64,000 nucleotides of DNA from positions 7,998,001 through 8,062,000 of the forward strand of contig NC_053197.1 of assembly GCF_905163445.1 (NCBI RefSeq). The letters are read 5' to 3'. The DNA is from Pararge aegeria. Taxonomy: Eukaryota; Arthropoda; Insecta; Lepidoptera; Nymphalidae. Below are positions 23,513-33,966 of the stretch, piece after piece. The translations under genes and the position numbers were made by a program. The notes beneath the pieces are model-generated. The model was not told the DNA's origin and did no database searches. It was given only the letters and a program-made list of their open reading frames with translations. Each line of letters begins with the position of its first letter. Positions within the stretch are counted from its first letter, which is position 1.

Positions 23513-23827
23513 GTAATATTGGATAGAAGCAGGCGTTACTTTGCAGAAATCCATAATATATTATGAAGATTAAGCTTAATTTGCTATAGGTACTCGGCGA
23601 ACAGCAGGAGAATTTGTATGGTGAAGTTTATAATTTCTTCAATCCATATACAAACAGATCCTCGGCTATGTACCCTTACGCACGTTTCGCTCCGAAACCG
23701 CAGCATCCTCAGGAGATTGCCAAGGATCTGTTTGGTGTGGAGTATACGGATTGAAGAAATTATAAATTACACCATTCCGATTCTCCTGCTGCTCGCGGAG
23801 TATAGCAAATTAAGCTTAATTTTCATA
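23513..23827. mobile_element. Penelope-like element, head-to-head, inside SINE-A
   Basis: The 315-bp insertion is flanked by the 10-bp duplication ATCACTGGTT (23503-23512 and 23828-23837). The left arm (minus) has the tail GGATAGAAGCAGGCGTTACT, the AAGCTT block and a degenerate hammerhead. The right arm (plus) begins near GATCTGTTTGGTGTGG and ends in AAGCTTAATTTTCATA without a tail. There is no ORF. Confidence 0.88.
23681..23727 (-). ncRNA. Hammerhead ribozyme motif, degenerate
   Basis: Minus strand: CUGAGGA, U, GCUGCG/CGGAGC stem II with one mismatch, GAAAC, short stem III, GUA, then AGGG. The first stem I pair after the cleavage site is lost (A in place of G). The core is present but activity is doubtful. 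Confidence 0.5.
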
Positions 23828-23837
23828 ATCACTGGTT

Positions 23838-24018
23838 TTGACGGTGAAGGAAAAACAATTTGACGAAACCTGCATGCCTGAGAGTTGTCGATAGCGATCT
23901 CAAAGGCGTGTGAAATCTACCAATCTGCATTTGGACAGCCTCGTTGACTACAGCTTAAACCTTTCTCAATCTTAGAGGAGACCCGTGGTCTGAAGTAAGC
24001 TGATTATGATGATGACTA
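23838..24018 (+). mobile_element. SINE-A body and 3' end
   Basis: This continues with GACGGTGAAGGAAAA, CCTGCATGCCTGAGAGTT, CTCAAAGGCGTGTG, AGGAGACCCGTGGTCTG and a terminal GATTATGATGATGA. Together with 23396-23512 it forms one SINE-A of about 300 bp. Confidence 0.8.
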
Positions 24019-24830
24019 CCCCTAAACTATACAGTAACTGTGTCAAAAATGATAAAAAAATTAAGCTGTTGATGATGGTAGTCCAAATTTATGATAGAAA
24101 ACACACACAAAACTTTGTCATCAACAAGCCTGCTTTCTAGAGCGCCGTATGTTCTTTAGTAGGTGTTGCACGCTCATGGTGCTCGTTTATTACGGCTCTC
24201 TTTATTCCCGTCAGAAACGTTTGGTTTCCTGGAATAGTAGGAACCCATGTTACTCTCCATCCTTTCAAATAACTCTATGCTAAAAATCAAGTGAATTGGT
24301 GGCTAGTTAAGACGTACAAAAATGACAAACGAAAACCCTTCCTCATTTATCGTTATACAATATTAAACATAGATTGATTGTTGGTAATTATTTCATGCTT
24401 AAAAATCCGATAAAAAACACTCTTGATTTCAAGTGATAAACATAGATAACAATCAAAACACATTTTTTACATAGGATACTCCATGCCATCTCTTGTTCTG
24501 TTAATACCTTCGTATTTCGTCTTGGAGACCAAAGGTTTCTCTTTATGTCTAATAAAATTTTCTTCAAAGTATTCTTAATTGAAAATTCAAATTTATGCAT
24601 AAGCTCTGATTGTAGCATTGTGTCGGCTACAGGCGTTTACGAGGCGAGATAGATGACTTTGCAAATTTAGCGAGATTAGCTTAGAGATGGTAATAACGTT
24701 AACATAAAAATTACTAGTATTTAAATAGAGAATAGCCTTTCTGCAAAGTAATTGAATTTTTGACTGACATTTTTAAAGAAAGATACTCTTAGATTTCATT
24801 AATAGCCGCAAACAGTCGACTTTTGTACAA
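24019..24830. other. No recognisable feature
   Basis: No gene and no recognised repeats. Confidence 0.4.
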
Positions 24831-24943
24831 AGGACCTTTCCCAATGATAGAGTTTGCCCATAACCTCCACGCTGGGCATATGGGTTGCCGATCGTTATAG
24901 TAGAAGCAAAGAGGATGCTTCTGCCCGTTATCCGATATTTGAA
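24831..24943 (-). repeat. Dispersed repeat D fragment
   Basis: GGACCTTTCCCAATGATAGAG, GCCCATAACCTCCACGCTGG and GATGCTTCTGCCCGTTATCC follow the proximal half of repeat D in reverse. It stops at the same region (around CCGTT/ATCCG) where D is interrupted at 10909 and 33177. Confidence 0.55.
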
Positions 24944-25866
24944 GAGCGGACACTATTATATTGTTCATGTTTGTGTGTGATGAAAACTAAACGAGCTCTT
25001 AAATTATATTACATTAGATTCACATTTGGAAGCTGTCTTTTAGAACTAATTTCCTTTGGGAATATCTCAAGATGTAGTCTAAAAGCTTTGTATCTTATAT
25101 AAAGCAGAATGCTTGACAAATCATGCAACTATTTGAAGTGTGTTGTATGCCAATAATGAAGTTTAAAAAGGCAATTACCTATTGTTGTGTGACATGTGTT
25201 GTCTGCCATTGTCACTTTAGCCTGGCTTATACCAGTTGAAAATATCTACATTGTATCGTAGCTTGTTTAATTTTGAAACAACATTCTAGCGGTTCCACGT
25301 GATTTTTCACGCGTAAAACATATAAATATAAGTATATAATATAAGAATATTACAATATAATGTTTTCTGTTTAGAAATTTCTGTTCGATTTTGATTTCAA
25401 CAATAAAAGTATATCACATCTACCGATAAAATCTAAGAACGAGGTGAGAGCAATCGGGCGTTAAGTAAACAAATCGTTGCCAAGTGATAATTCCGTGGAA
25501 AATATCTGCTCCGACTGGGGCGTCACAATCGGCCGATCCTCGCCCTTTTCCGGCACATAAATAATCGGCCGACGTTTATTTCATAACGGAACCCTGATAA
25601 GACAAGTGATTCTATTATTGCACACACCTACAAATATCTAAGAACGAAAATTGTATTATTTCGCAAAAACAGTAACGTTATCGAAAAAGGAAATGTAGCC
25701 AAACATTTTTGTTTATTAAATTAAATTGTATATGATATGGTAATATGATATTCTTGCAATAAAATATTAATGGTATATTGTACTACTCTATTCCTGTTAA
25801 AAATCTAAATCATTTGTTGCATGCAATGCAGATTATATCCAGTATTGCTCTAGCAAAAGAAAATGG
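24944..25866. other. Unrecognised DNA; GC-richer segment 25440-25620
   Basis: The segment 25440-25620 has repeated CGGCCGA-type words (ATCGGCCGATCC and AATCGGCCGACG) and no reading frame. It is a candidate conserved non-coding element by composition only. Confidence 0.25.
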
Positions 25867-25927
25867 GAGTGAGTAGGTAGAAAATCTTACGCTAGGCACT
25901 AGCGTAAGATTTTCTACCTACTCACTC
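25867..25927. repeat. Perfect 29-bp hairpin with 3-nt loop
   Basis: Positions 25867-25895 and 25899-25927 are exact reverse complements (the arm begins GAGTGAGTAGGTAG and ends TTACGCTAG), separated by GCA. Such a long mismatch-free stem is unexpected by chance. It could be a recent fold-back insertion or small-RNA precursor. It has no other copy in the window. Confidence 0.92.
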
Positions 25928-26499
25928 TGAACTCAGGACGAAAGAACTACGGATAATACTTTTTACTTTATAAGAAGAAGATTTAAAAAAAATAGCCAGC
26001 TATTGTATAGAATATAAGGACTTCTATTAATATTGCACTATAGCTAATTAAAAAATAAATAAAAATGCATATTAAAGTTTAGCAAAAGGTCAGAGTTGCA
26101 GGTTCAAAATCTGCAAATTTCTGGCTATCGCGGCCTGAGCGCTTACGACTAAACTACTCTCAATGCCAAAATTAATATTTATGCCCTCTTTATCAGTATT
26201 AACGCCATCAATATAAAATTTTCTCAAGTGTAGGTAAAAACATTATGATAAAAATTAAAAAATTATACTGTAGCTATTTTATAGTAATAAACACTGCACT
26301 GAAACTGAAAGCTTCTTAATTTAATCGCATATTGCGACACGAGTCGCACACACAGCTGATAACGTATCATATTTGCACTACTCAAAAATGAGTTCATAGA
26401 CACATGCCAGTTTAGCAACTCGACTCATTACGTGCAGCCAGCTAAAGGCTATTTTGCCATCAGACTAGACAGTCGTACATTTTCATTTGTTTTCGTTAG

Positions 26500-26552
26500 T
26501 TTGTTAAAGATTAAACTTTTTTAATCTTTAACAAAGTTTAATCTTTAACAAA
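26500..26552. repeat. 17-bp inverted repeat with internal direct repeat
   Basis: TTTGTTAAAGATTAAAC (26500-26516) is the exact reverse complement of 26536-26552. TTAATCTTTAACAAA at 26521-26535 is an additional, directly repeated copy of the right arm. It looks like slippage or a fold-back duplication. Confidence 0.8.
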
Positions 26553-27900
26553 ATTTACAATAAAAAAAAAGTGTTTTTTTTTAAGTTCTAAAGATAACTG
26601 CATTTGATAACAAATATATTGTCACAGCATCACACGCTGAATACAATTATTACTTGACACATAAAAACAGAAAATTAGCACACCGAATAAGGGCTACTTA
26701 CCTGATGACATTAACATTATTCGGTCCTTCGAATGCGGTTAATTCAGTCGCATCATACGCACCAGCCACTTGGAATGTGCGATCAGATGCGAGATATTTA
26801 TAAATAAAATTCTTAGTTGTATTAACTTTATTACGGAACATATAGAGACTAATTTCCTATCTTACGGAAACTTTTCTTTGCAAAAAAGCGAAATATTTTA
26901 TTCAATATCGGATACTGAAAAAACAATAACCGAGTTACCGATTTAAAAGATTTCGCAACTCTCTTATCTCGGGCGGAGAGATATGAAAGAATTACCAAGA
27001 ATCCTGAACACTCGTTAACTGAGTTGTCCCATGTCGCTTCGTGAACGTGGCCAAACAAAATGTAATTTTCCCCCCAGCGTCCTTACGTGACCCGGCAAAG
27101 ATATAACGCTTTTATTAAATTATTTCAGCTTTCATAAGAAACGGGTATTAGAGATATAAAATTAACAGCACTATATACCAGATTAGTTTAATACAAGATA
27201 TCAATCGATTTGAAAAAAGCACAATTACTAATATTGTTATTAACACACATATTGAACAAAATAGTAGGTTGGTTATTTTCGAAATTGTCGCGATAGGCCG
27301 TAAAGTTGAATTACCATTCGAGTTTCCTCATTGCGAGGGTTAACATGTGTTTAGAAAGTACCGTTACTTGGTCATGTTGAACTGTTATTTCAAACATCGT
27401 ACGCTTACAGAGTTTCAATCAAAACGGCGACCTATTCATTGCTCTAAAAAATAGTAAATAACGAGCAAAATTACTGTATGTTTTTAGACCCATCTGTCAT
27501 CATCATGTCTGATAGTATAGTTTTTTTTATTTTACAAGACGTTTTCCATGAATCGTAAAGCGATTTCTTTAATATTGGATTGCTACTAGGTTTATGAATG
27601 AGCAATAAACACAAATCCTGCGGCATTCTACAAGATATATTTCGGAGAGTGTGCTAAAAAACTACTTAGTCTATCAGTGTCGTTACGTAAATAGCCCGCG
27701 GGTTTGTACAATGCCCTTTGCTTTTTAGTTTTTAATACGCACCGCTAGGATGCCCTACCAGCTTCCGTCTTACCAACTAGCTTTACGTTATATGAGTACC
27801 TTGCTGAATCATTATTTACCATCAGGCGTAGCAAGCGCTAGCATAGGTATTTAAAGAACATGTAATAATTTCAACACATCGACTAGTATGATAATAATTG
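26553..27900. other. No recognisable feature
   Basis: No repeat or gene was recognised. A possible tRNA-like SINE remnant (GCGGCCTGAGCGCTTACGAC) lies just upstream of this tract at 26129 but is too short to assign. Confidence 0.35.
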
Positions 27901-28077
27901 ACATCCGATTGGCGCAGTGTGCAGTGACCCTGCTTTCTGAGTCCAAGGCTGTGGGTTCAATACCCACAACTGAAAAATGTTTAGTGATGAACATAATTAA
28001 TTTTCTGTGTGTGGGTGTTTATTTTTATACTAAAAGTATTTATATATGTTATTCATAAAAATATTCATCTGTCATGT
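27901..28077 (+). mobile_element. SINE-B head and body, interrupted
   Basis: Box A reads TGGCGCAGTGTG and box B GGTTCAATACCC, with body up to TATTCATCTGTCAT. The remainder reappears at 28380. Point changes in both boxes weaken the polymerase III promoter. Confidence 0.8.
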
Positions 28078-28079
28078 GC

Positions 28080-28173
28080 AACTGGCGTAAATCTTGCAAG
28101 CACTGCTGTCAAACGTCACTTTTCCAAGCCTGTCCACCTGTCGCAAGCCTGTCGCGAGATGCGTAATCACCCT
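28080..28173 (+). mobile_element. MITE-like element I fragment
   Basis: TGGCGTAAATCTTGCAAGCA, CTGCTGTCAAACGTCACTTT and GTAATCACCCTGC match the element at 18048-18199. The left terminus is missing. It lies within the interrupted SINE-B. Confidence 0.5.
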
Positions 28174-28174
28174 G

Positions 28175-28379
28175 CTTTTTTTTATCACCATCTCACATTG
28201 TCATCTAAAATTTTTAGAAGAGCAACCTGGTTAGAGCAATAATTCAAACTCAAGCTTTTTTATCGATTATCTAGTCCTTTATACAATAATAGGACTTTTC
28301 TATAAGCTTACGTTTAATACAAACTTTAAACTTTTTAAGAGACATCTCCAAGATGTTAATGGATAGTTTATTGTAGAAT
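28175..28379 (-). pseudogene. L1 LINE ORF end plus proximal 3'-UTR fragment
   Basis: This aligns with 57590-57787. It has the 3'-UTR segment (CACCATCTCACATTGTCATC, AGAAGAGCAACCTGG), then coding for the last ~40 residues (AAGCTTTTTTATCGATTATC; TAAGCTTACGTTTAATACAA; TCCAAGATGTTAATGG). The distal 3'-UTR is absent and the frame has changes. Confidence 0.8.
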
Positions 28380-28452
28380 CCATAACATCAAGCTACGATT
28401 ATTTTAGGGCTACATGGCGATGTTTGTATTGTCACAGTAAATTTGTTAATTA
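28380..28452 (+). mobile_element. SINE-B 3' end after interruption
   Basis: CCATAACATCAAGCTACG, TAGGGCTACATGGCGATG and TATTGTCACAGTAAATTTG complete the SINE-B that starts at 27901. Confidence 0.75.
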
Positions 28453-29336
28453 TTTATCAATTTAACTTACAAGCAAGCATTACAAAGCTGAAGAGGCTCT
28501 CGCCTGCCGGCTTTGACTTTTAATCTCAATCAATAAATCACAAGTTTTAATTTGTTAATATATATTCTACTACTTCTTACTAACTACGTAGATTATACTC
28601 ATAACCTGGTTAGAAAAATATTACCACATTAATGTATTGAATACAAATTAATAAATACAACCATAATTTGAGTTATTTTAAGAGGGGAAAAGTAATATCT
28701 TATAATGCCTTGTTTTAATTTCGACCCGTAAATAATAATTTGGTCAATTTTCCCCATACAATTTCGGTTGCGTGCTCAAAGTTTTTATTACAATTTTATT
28801 GTTATTTAGGCGTGTTTGTTCCTTGTTCCAGATTAGATCGGCGGGTTTAAAGCAGCCGGGCGCTAATGTGAGTTTCTGAATTTTCCCTTGTTTATGTAAA
28901 GAAAATGTAATTGAAATTTAACTTTTTTACTGCAGGGATTTAACGTCAAAAGTTTGCGAGTGCATATGTCTAAAGTTTTAGGGTCCAGTCCATCAAGTCT
29001 ACTTAATGACAAATTCCCCTAACATTACGACAATGGGAAACAAAACTAGAGTCCGAGAAAGTTTTTAGAGGGAAATCCAACGACACGGGAAGGTAGCCCG
29101 AAACTATGAGCGTTAAGTAACTTTTATGAGCGGCCTAGCCGTTTAACCAGAGTCAAGAGCTGATAGACTGAGAGTCAGTGTTAAAAATTAACTTCCAAAG
29201 CAAACATACCTTAAATCACTTAATAACATATGTTCGAATACATAACATATATAAAAATTTCTAAAATAAGCCAACTAAATACGTTCGGTTTCTGAGTAGG
29301 TGCTGCCATTTAATATAGGAATATATCTCATTCTAT
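28453..29336. other. No recognisable feature
   Basis: No repeats were recognised. A mildly GC-richer patch lies at 28820-28880. Confidence 0.35.
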
Positions 29337-29392
29337 AAATAATTGAATTCATGTATATATATATATATATATAGACATGAATTCAATTATTT
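29337..29392. repeat. 18-bp inverted repeat flanking (AT)n
   Basis: AAATAATTGAATTCATGT (29337-29354) and its exact reverse complement (29375-29392) enclose about 20 bp of (AT)n. This is a perfect fold-back with a microsatellite as the loop. Confidence 0.9.
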
Positions 29393-31935
29393 ACATATAG
29401 GTATAATTGTATATCCCTTTTATTCAGTATACAAATAAGTGTTGATAACGTCATTTTATTCTCACTAAGCTAAGCCTTATTACAATATTTCTATTGGGCC
29501 TGAATGCTAATTCATCAGCTAACATTTGGATGGCTTACAGATTAAACATACAACTATTATTGGTTAAATTTTATTCATGACTAAAGAAATCATTTACATT
29601 TTAATTTTTAAATACATTTATTTCGACAAAATCTTGAGGATTAGAAGTTCACCATCATTATCATACTTGATCTATTAAATTTCCACTACTAGGAGACAGG
29701 AAGAGAATTAAAACTTAGAATCTCTACAAAGCTTCAAAGCTATTATAAAGAATTACCATTAATTCGCAGTATGATTACAATTTCCGGGATCATCGAATTC
29801 TCGATCTCTACGAGTCATAGTTAGGTTTTCCCTTGTCCGGACTGGTATTAGGAATTTATAGACTAAAAACAATATCATAGTTCAATTTACCATTTTGGTA
29901 AAGGAGAAGAAATTAAAAATAACAGAAATATCTTACGGCCACCTCTCTGACTATAATCACACTGGCCTGCTTCATCTACGACGCACCTGAGACCGAGCTT
30001 TTTATTTCTCTTCCACATACCCACCTAATTTCAGCCGCAAAGGCTGAGGTGGGCTGAACTTTGTTGGGTGTCATAAATTTATTTAACGGCCCGAAGGCAA
30101 TAAGAGGTGGAGTGTAAAAAGAAAAATACGATACCAACGTGCCTAGCCGTTATTGCAATTAAACAGAGGAAGTAAATCTTTCAATACGAGCGCCGTTCGC
30201 CTCCCGTTTCCTGCCTTAATTTATCGCTTTGTTTTAGTCAGCGTATCCCATTGACGGATTGCAATGTGTTTGATTAAAAAAGCTTAGCATTTTTTTCAAT
30301 CGTTATTCTATGACAAAGGTAGGTGAGGATAAAAAAGTATTGTTTATTACAAAAGGGGGATAGAAATTTCAAACAATGGTTATTCATCGTCGACAGATTT
30401 ACCTTTAGTAACGGAAAACAATTTCTTGTAGGTAATCAATATGTAATATTGGATTTTTTGTTTTAGTCTTTATTAATCCAAAACTCACTATAGTTCCATG
30501 TTTTACGCATCCCGTCTTTTTTTTCTCGCAAACAACTCACAGTAAAGCGACCGGCAGTATTGAAACGCAGCTTGTATACATAAGCATGTGCTTATGAACT
30601 AAACCTTTAGTTTTTTTAATGCAATGAGATATGAGTTGATACCATACCCACAAATTACTTATTGCGTGGCACCTAAATACAGCGAAGGTCCAAGGTACGA
30701 TTCTGGTTTGTCTATGGCCGTGAGTAGTGAAAACGTCATTTGCAGATGTCATAACCTAAAAGACTTTCGTTTATAAATTGTTGCATGCACCTAAAGCTCC
30801 ACCGGTAGATCAATCAAGACCAAACCCAATTAAAATAACATGTTTAAATATAGGTATTATTATTATATTTAAGTTAAGCATTGTATTTATCCAATGTTTT
30901 TTTAATTGTTAGATTTTTTACTGTTCTGAAATTAATCGCTCTCCCAAGTGGTTTTTTTTTCTATATATAAACGTAAAGAAAAATGGTTAAAATCAATAGT
31001 AGGTATTTGATAAAGTTTGGTATTAACGCATCATCATAAAATAAACTCCCATTATAAGTTAACCCTTGTATGAAATCTCGCCTAACCTAACCTAAGGGGT
31101 ATAGTAGTCACGTTACACCAATACCCCATCAGATCCTACGCATCAAACTAACAGATTTTAACAGAACAAAAAAAAAATAACAAGTATATTTCATAAGAAA
31201 AGCCCTGTTAAAATATTAAATCAAAAGGAGAATATTTATTTTTCATACAAACGAATTAAAAAAAATCTAAGTGTTTACTTATGACAACTCTATCGAAGAT
31301 ACGCGTAGATAGACCTACACTACGCGTAGCGTACCTAATAAAGTGACAGGTGTCAAATGATTTTTATTTTGCATGTGATGTTAGGGCTGTATCTGATTTC
31401 TGACAGTAAAAACTATCGCAGTTGTTTAGGCAAAAACTAATTGGTTTTCAGTTTCATAGATAAGTTTTAGAGACAGTACATAAAGTACCTCTAAAGCCTA
31501 TGAAGTATTATTTCCGTTTTAATTTACACGTTGTATATATTATGTTTGTGAATACGAAACTTAATCAAGGTTAGAACAGTAACAAACGCTAGATCAAAGA
31601 TAAACGTCACACATAATAAGCGTATGTTAAATTTTGCGTACTTTCAAAGCCGTTGTAACTACCTCTTCATAAAGCTACAGAAGCGAGAGTAATTACCAGT
31701 TTTCCGCGCTCATTTTCCATCATTCCGTAAGGCTGAGAAAGCGCGGCACCAGAGCACTGAAGGGACGAGTGTAAATTCAAAATATTGCTTAATGGTCCGC
31801 AAGCAGGCATTTCATTTTCCATCCTGGTTGTTGTGTAATTTAGCAGCGTGCGTAAGCGATGCGTACTTTTTGTTGGTTAAACGCTGCTGTGTAGATAACT
31901 TCTGTACGTATTTTATAGTATACATTGCGATTTTA
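29393..31935. other. Mostly unrecognised single-copy DNA
   Basis: This is the longest tract without recognised transposon. The part from 30000 to 30260 is GC-richer (CAGCCGCAAAGGCTGAGG and GAGCGCCGTTCGCCTCCCG) and could be conserved non-coding DNA; so could 31680-31770. Small open frames lack motifs. Confidence 0.35.
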
Positions 31936-32153
31936 AGCGGTAATAGCCTGAGACTTTTGCTCGGTACAAACCTCAAAATTTTTGGATTAATGTGCGTTTT
32001 AAGTAATTATGTATCACTTGCTTTAACGCTTAAGGAAAACACCGTGAGGTGCCCTACATGCCTGATAGTTCTTCATAATGTTCTCAGTTCTTAAGCCTCA
32101 TTCAGTGACCTGTGCCCTGTAGTTGGCCGGTATATGTTGATGACGATGATGAT
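31936..32153 (+). mobile_element. SINE-A, internally shortened
   Basis: The head AGCGGTAATAGCCTGAGAC is followed by GTGCGTTTTAAGTAATTATG, GCTTAAGGAAAACACCGTGAG, GCCTGATAGTTCTTCATAATG, TGACCTGTGCCCTGTAGTTG and a GATGACGATGATGA end. Box B and part of the body are lost. Confidence 0.7.
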
Positions 32154-32244
32154 TTTCGAATATTTGTCTGGTATTTCTAGTTTTGCCTATTTGGTCTAGT
32201 AGTCAGCATGTTCGATTTTGGATCACGTCATATTCCGTACGCTA

Positions 32245-32295
32245 AAGGTTATCGGGAAGAGATCGCTTAAGCGAGAAGACCGCCTTAATGTCTGA
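32245..32295 (+). mobile_element. L3 LINE hairpin fragment
   Basis: GGGAAGAGATCGCTTAAGCG and AGAAGACCGCC match the hairpin region of the L3 tail (reverse orientation at 1266-1296). Only about 50 bp are recognisable. Confidence 0.45.
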
Positions 32296-32476
32296 AAAGA
32301 GTTTCTTATATATATAATATTATTATCATGTATTTCATATACAAAACATATACAAACAAGTAACAGTTTAAATTTGACAAATGATAATATGTCCTTACGT
32401 TGGATTTTAATACCAAAAGAATTAAGCGTATATGTGTGTGTTCAATAAATCAAACAAATAAGTTATTACGTTTTCG

Positions 32477-32722
32477 ACGGCTGATTGGCGCAGTGGGCAG
32501 CGCTCCTGCTTTTTGAGTTGAAGGACGTGGGTTCGATTCACAAGTGGAAAATGTTTGTGAGATAAACATTTAAGTTTTTCTGTGTCGGTGCTTATCTGTA
32601 TTTTATAAGTATTTATATATTATTCATAAAAATATGTTTAATCTTAATACCCATAACATAAGCTACACTTACTTTGGGGCTAGATGGCGTTGTGTGTTTT
32701 GCCATAGTTTATTTATTTTATG
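32477..32722 (+). mobile_element. SINE-B, full length
   Basis: Box A TGGCGCAGTGGG is intact; box B is GGTTCGATTCA. The body has TGTTTGTGAGATAAAC, TATTCATAAAAATATG and GGGGCTAGATGGCGTTG, with a TTTATTTA tail. There is a short deletion after box B (ACAAGTGG). Confidence 0.88.
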
Positions 32723-32804
32723 TAGACAGTCAAGTAAACACCCATACGCAAAATAGTGAGCGCCGCTATCTAATACTAAAGAAAGATGTTAGGAATTTGA
32801 GAAT

Positions 32805-33003
32805 TTTTATAATGTCTGCTGTGGTGGAGTGCTTCGACCATGGCTAGTTGCCGTCCTACTAACAAAGACGAGGTGCCAAGTGATTTAAAAATCCATGGAA
32901 GAATGGGTTTAATGCAAGTTATCTCGTTAACACCATATAGTGTACACCAGGTGATCATTTCATCATTTAACACCAGGTGAGATTGCGGTCGAGGGCTAAC
33001 TTG
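32805..33003 (+). mobile_element. SINE-C, 5'-truncated
   Basis: TCGACCATGGCTAGTTGCCG, GTCCTACTAACAAAGACG, GTGCCAAGTGATTT and, at the end, ACACCAGGTGAGATTGCGGT and GAGGGCTAACTTGTAGTC follow the SINE-C consensus seen at 56520-56750. The tRNA-like head is missing. Confidence 0.7.
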
Positions 33004-33049
33004 TAGTCAAGAAAAAAAATGTTTGCACACAAAAAACATCTATAAAATC

Positions 33050-33177
33050 CCAGTGACCTGGACTAGGCATCTGACTAGGAGAGAGTGCTCATAATCACGA
33101 CGCTAGAAAGGCGGATTGCTGATCGCAGCGGTGGTATAAGAGTAGTACAGAGGACACTGCAGCCCCTTCTCCGTTAC
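33050..33177 (-). repeat. Dispersed repeat D, proximal part
   Basis: ATAATCACGACGCTAGAAAG, GATTGCTGATCGCAGCGG and GTACAGAGGACACTGCAGCC match D in reverse up to CTTCTCCGTTA. The distal part resumes at 33612. The 434 bp between hold two further nested retroelements. Confidence 0.6.
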
Positions 33178-33221
33178 ATTATTTATTTTAGTTTATTTAA
33201 CTCTTTACATGTACACCACTA
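33178..33221 (-). mobile_element. L3-like LINE tail, first part
   Basis: TTATTTAACTCTTTACATG then TACACCACTA resembles the TACTCTTTATT terminus of L3. It is split at 33221 by the RTE fragment and continues at 33567. Confidence 0.45.
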
Positions 33222-33553
33222 GTTACATACATAGTTACAAATTGGTACCCACGAGACTCTAAGCTCAGAAGAGGCCGACCATTAAGAAGGTGGTCTGATG
33301 ATATAACACAGATAGCAGGAAAAACATGGGCAAGAGCAGCTATGGACAGAGAGTCCTGGCTACTCATGGAGGAAGCTTTCACCGTCAAAGGCGGTCCTTA
33401 CAACAAATATTAAATCTAACATAGTTTTAAGAAAAATTACTAACCTAAACATTTGTTGTATTTAGAATTTAATGTAAATTATTTTAAATGGATTCTATCC
33501 ATTTAAAATAATATGTAAACCGTTGTAAGGAATAATAAAGCTATTATTATATT
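33222..33553 (+). mobile_element. RTE-like LINE 3' fragment with 13-bp target duplication
   Basis: The 332-bp insertion is bounded by ATGTACACCACTA at 33209-33221 and again at 33554-33566. It holds the C-terminal coding part (33243-33413), a short 3'-UTR with a palindrome (ATTTTAAATGGATTCTATCC and its complement, 33478-33513), and a terminal AATAAAGC plus (TAT)n tract. Heavy 5' truncation and a microsatellite-like 3' end are usual for RTE insertions. Confidence 0.85.
33243..33413 (+). pseudogene. RTE endonuclease-reverse transcriptase, C-terminal 56 codons
   Basis: The frame is open up to a natural TAA. It reads WYPRDSKLRRGRPLRRWSDD, then ITQIAGKTWARAAMDRESW and LLMEEAFTVKGG. This is the characteristic tail of RTE-clade proteins (RxGRPxxRWxDDI...W.R.A.DRxxW..L.EAF). 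Nothing of the endonuclease or polymerase domains is present, so it cannot be functional alone. The intact frame suggests a fairly recent 5'-truncated insertion. Confidence 0.85.
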
Positions 33554-33566
33554 ATGTACACCACTA

Positions 33567-33611
33567 TGAAGTTAGGAAAATAAAATAAAAAAAACAATAG
33601 AAATACAAAGA
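33567..33611 (-). mobile_element. L3-like LINE tail, second part
   Basis: TGAAGTTAGG plus an A-rich stretch runs from the right RTE target duplication to the point where repeat D resumes. The assignment follows from position rather than strong similarity. Confidence 0.35.
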
Positions 33612-33690
33612 CTCAGTCGCCTCGTACGAAACTCGCGGAAACAGAGGTGATGACACCCGTATTCCGATCTGCCGTCACCACACGACACTT
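33612..33690 (-). repeat. Dispersed repeat D, distal part
   Basis: GTCGCCTCGTACGAAACTCG, then GAGGTGATGACACCC and ATTCCGATCTGCCGTCACC continue D after the nested insertions. Confidence 0.65.
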
Positions 33691-33835
33691 AAGTAGGTAT
33701 TTTATAGAGCTTTTGTGTCTTATCAAAATTAAGCTTAATTTGCTATACTCCGCGAAAAGCAGGAGAATCTGTGTGGTGTAATTTATAACTTCTTCAATCC
33801 TTATACCCCACACCAAACAGATCTTCGGCAATATA

Positions 33836-33882
33836 CCCTCTACGCACGTTTCGCTCCGAAACCGGAGCATCATCAGGAGATG
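33836..33882 (-). ncRNA. Hammerhead ribozyme (left arm)
   Basis: Minus strand: stem I strand CUC, core CUGAUGA (33870-33876), an extra U, stem II GCUCCG/CGGAGC, GAAA (33849-33852), stem III ACG/CGU with a 2-nt loop, GUA, cleavage expected between 33841 and 33840, then GAGGG. It is identical to the right-arm copy. Confidence 0.8.
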
Positions 33883-33966
33883 TTGACTTTACAATGAATA
33901 ATTGTTAAGTGAAAAATTCGCCAAATGTGTCGCCTTTTATACCTTTCTGACCCCCACCTAATCTAT

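Noticed and set aside
33613..33873. Open frame whose peptide recurs at 34805, 53191, 23618 and 8438 (shared core such as RIEEIINYT)
   Set aside because: All copies lie over the hammerhead-bearing PLE terminal repeat, in the strand that follows repeat orientation. Conservation comes from shared repeat DNA, and the frames end at random positions. Not a gene.
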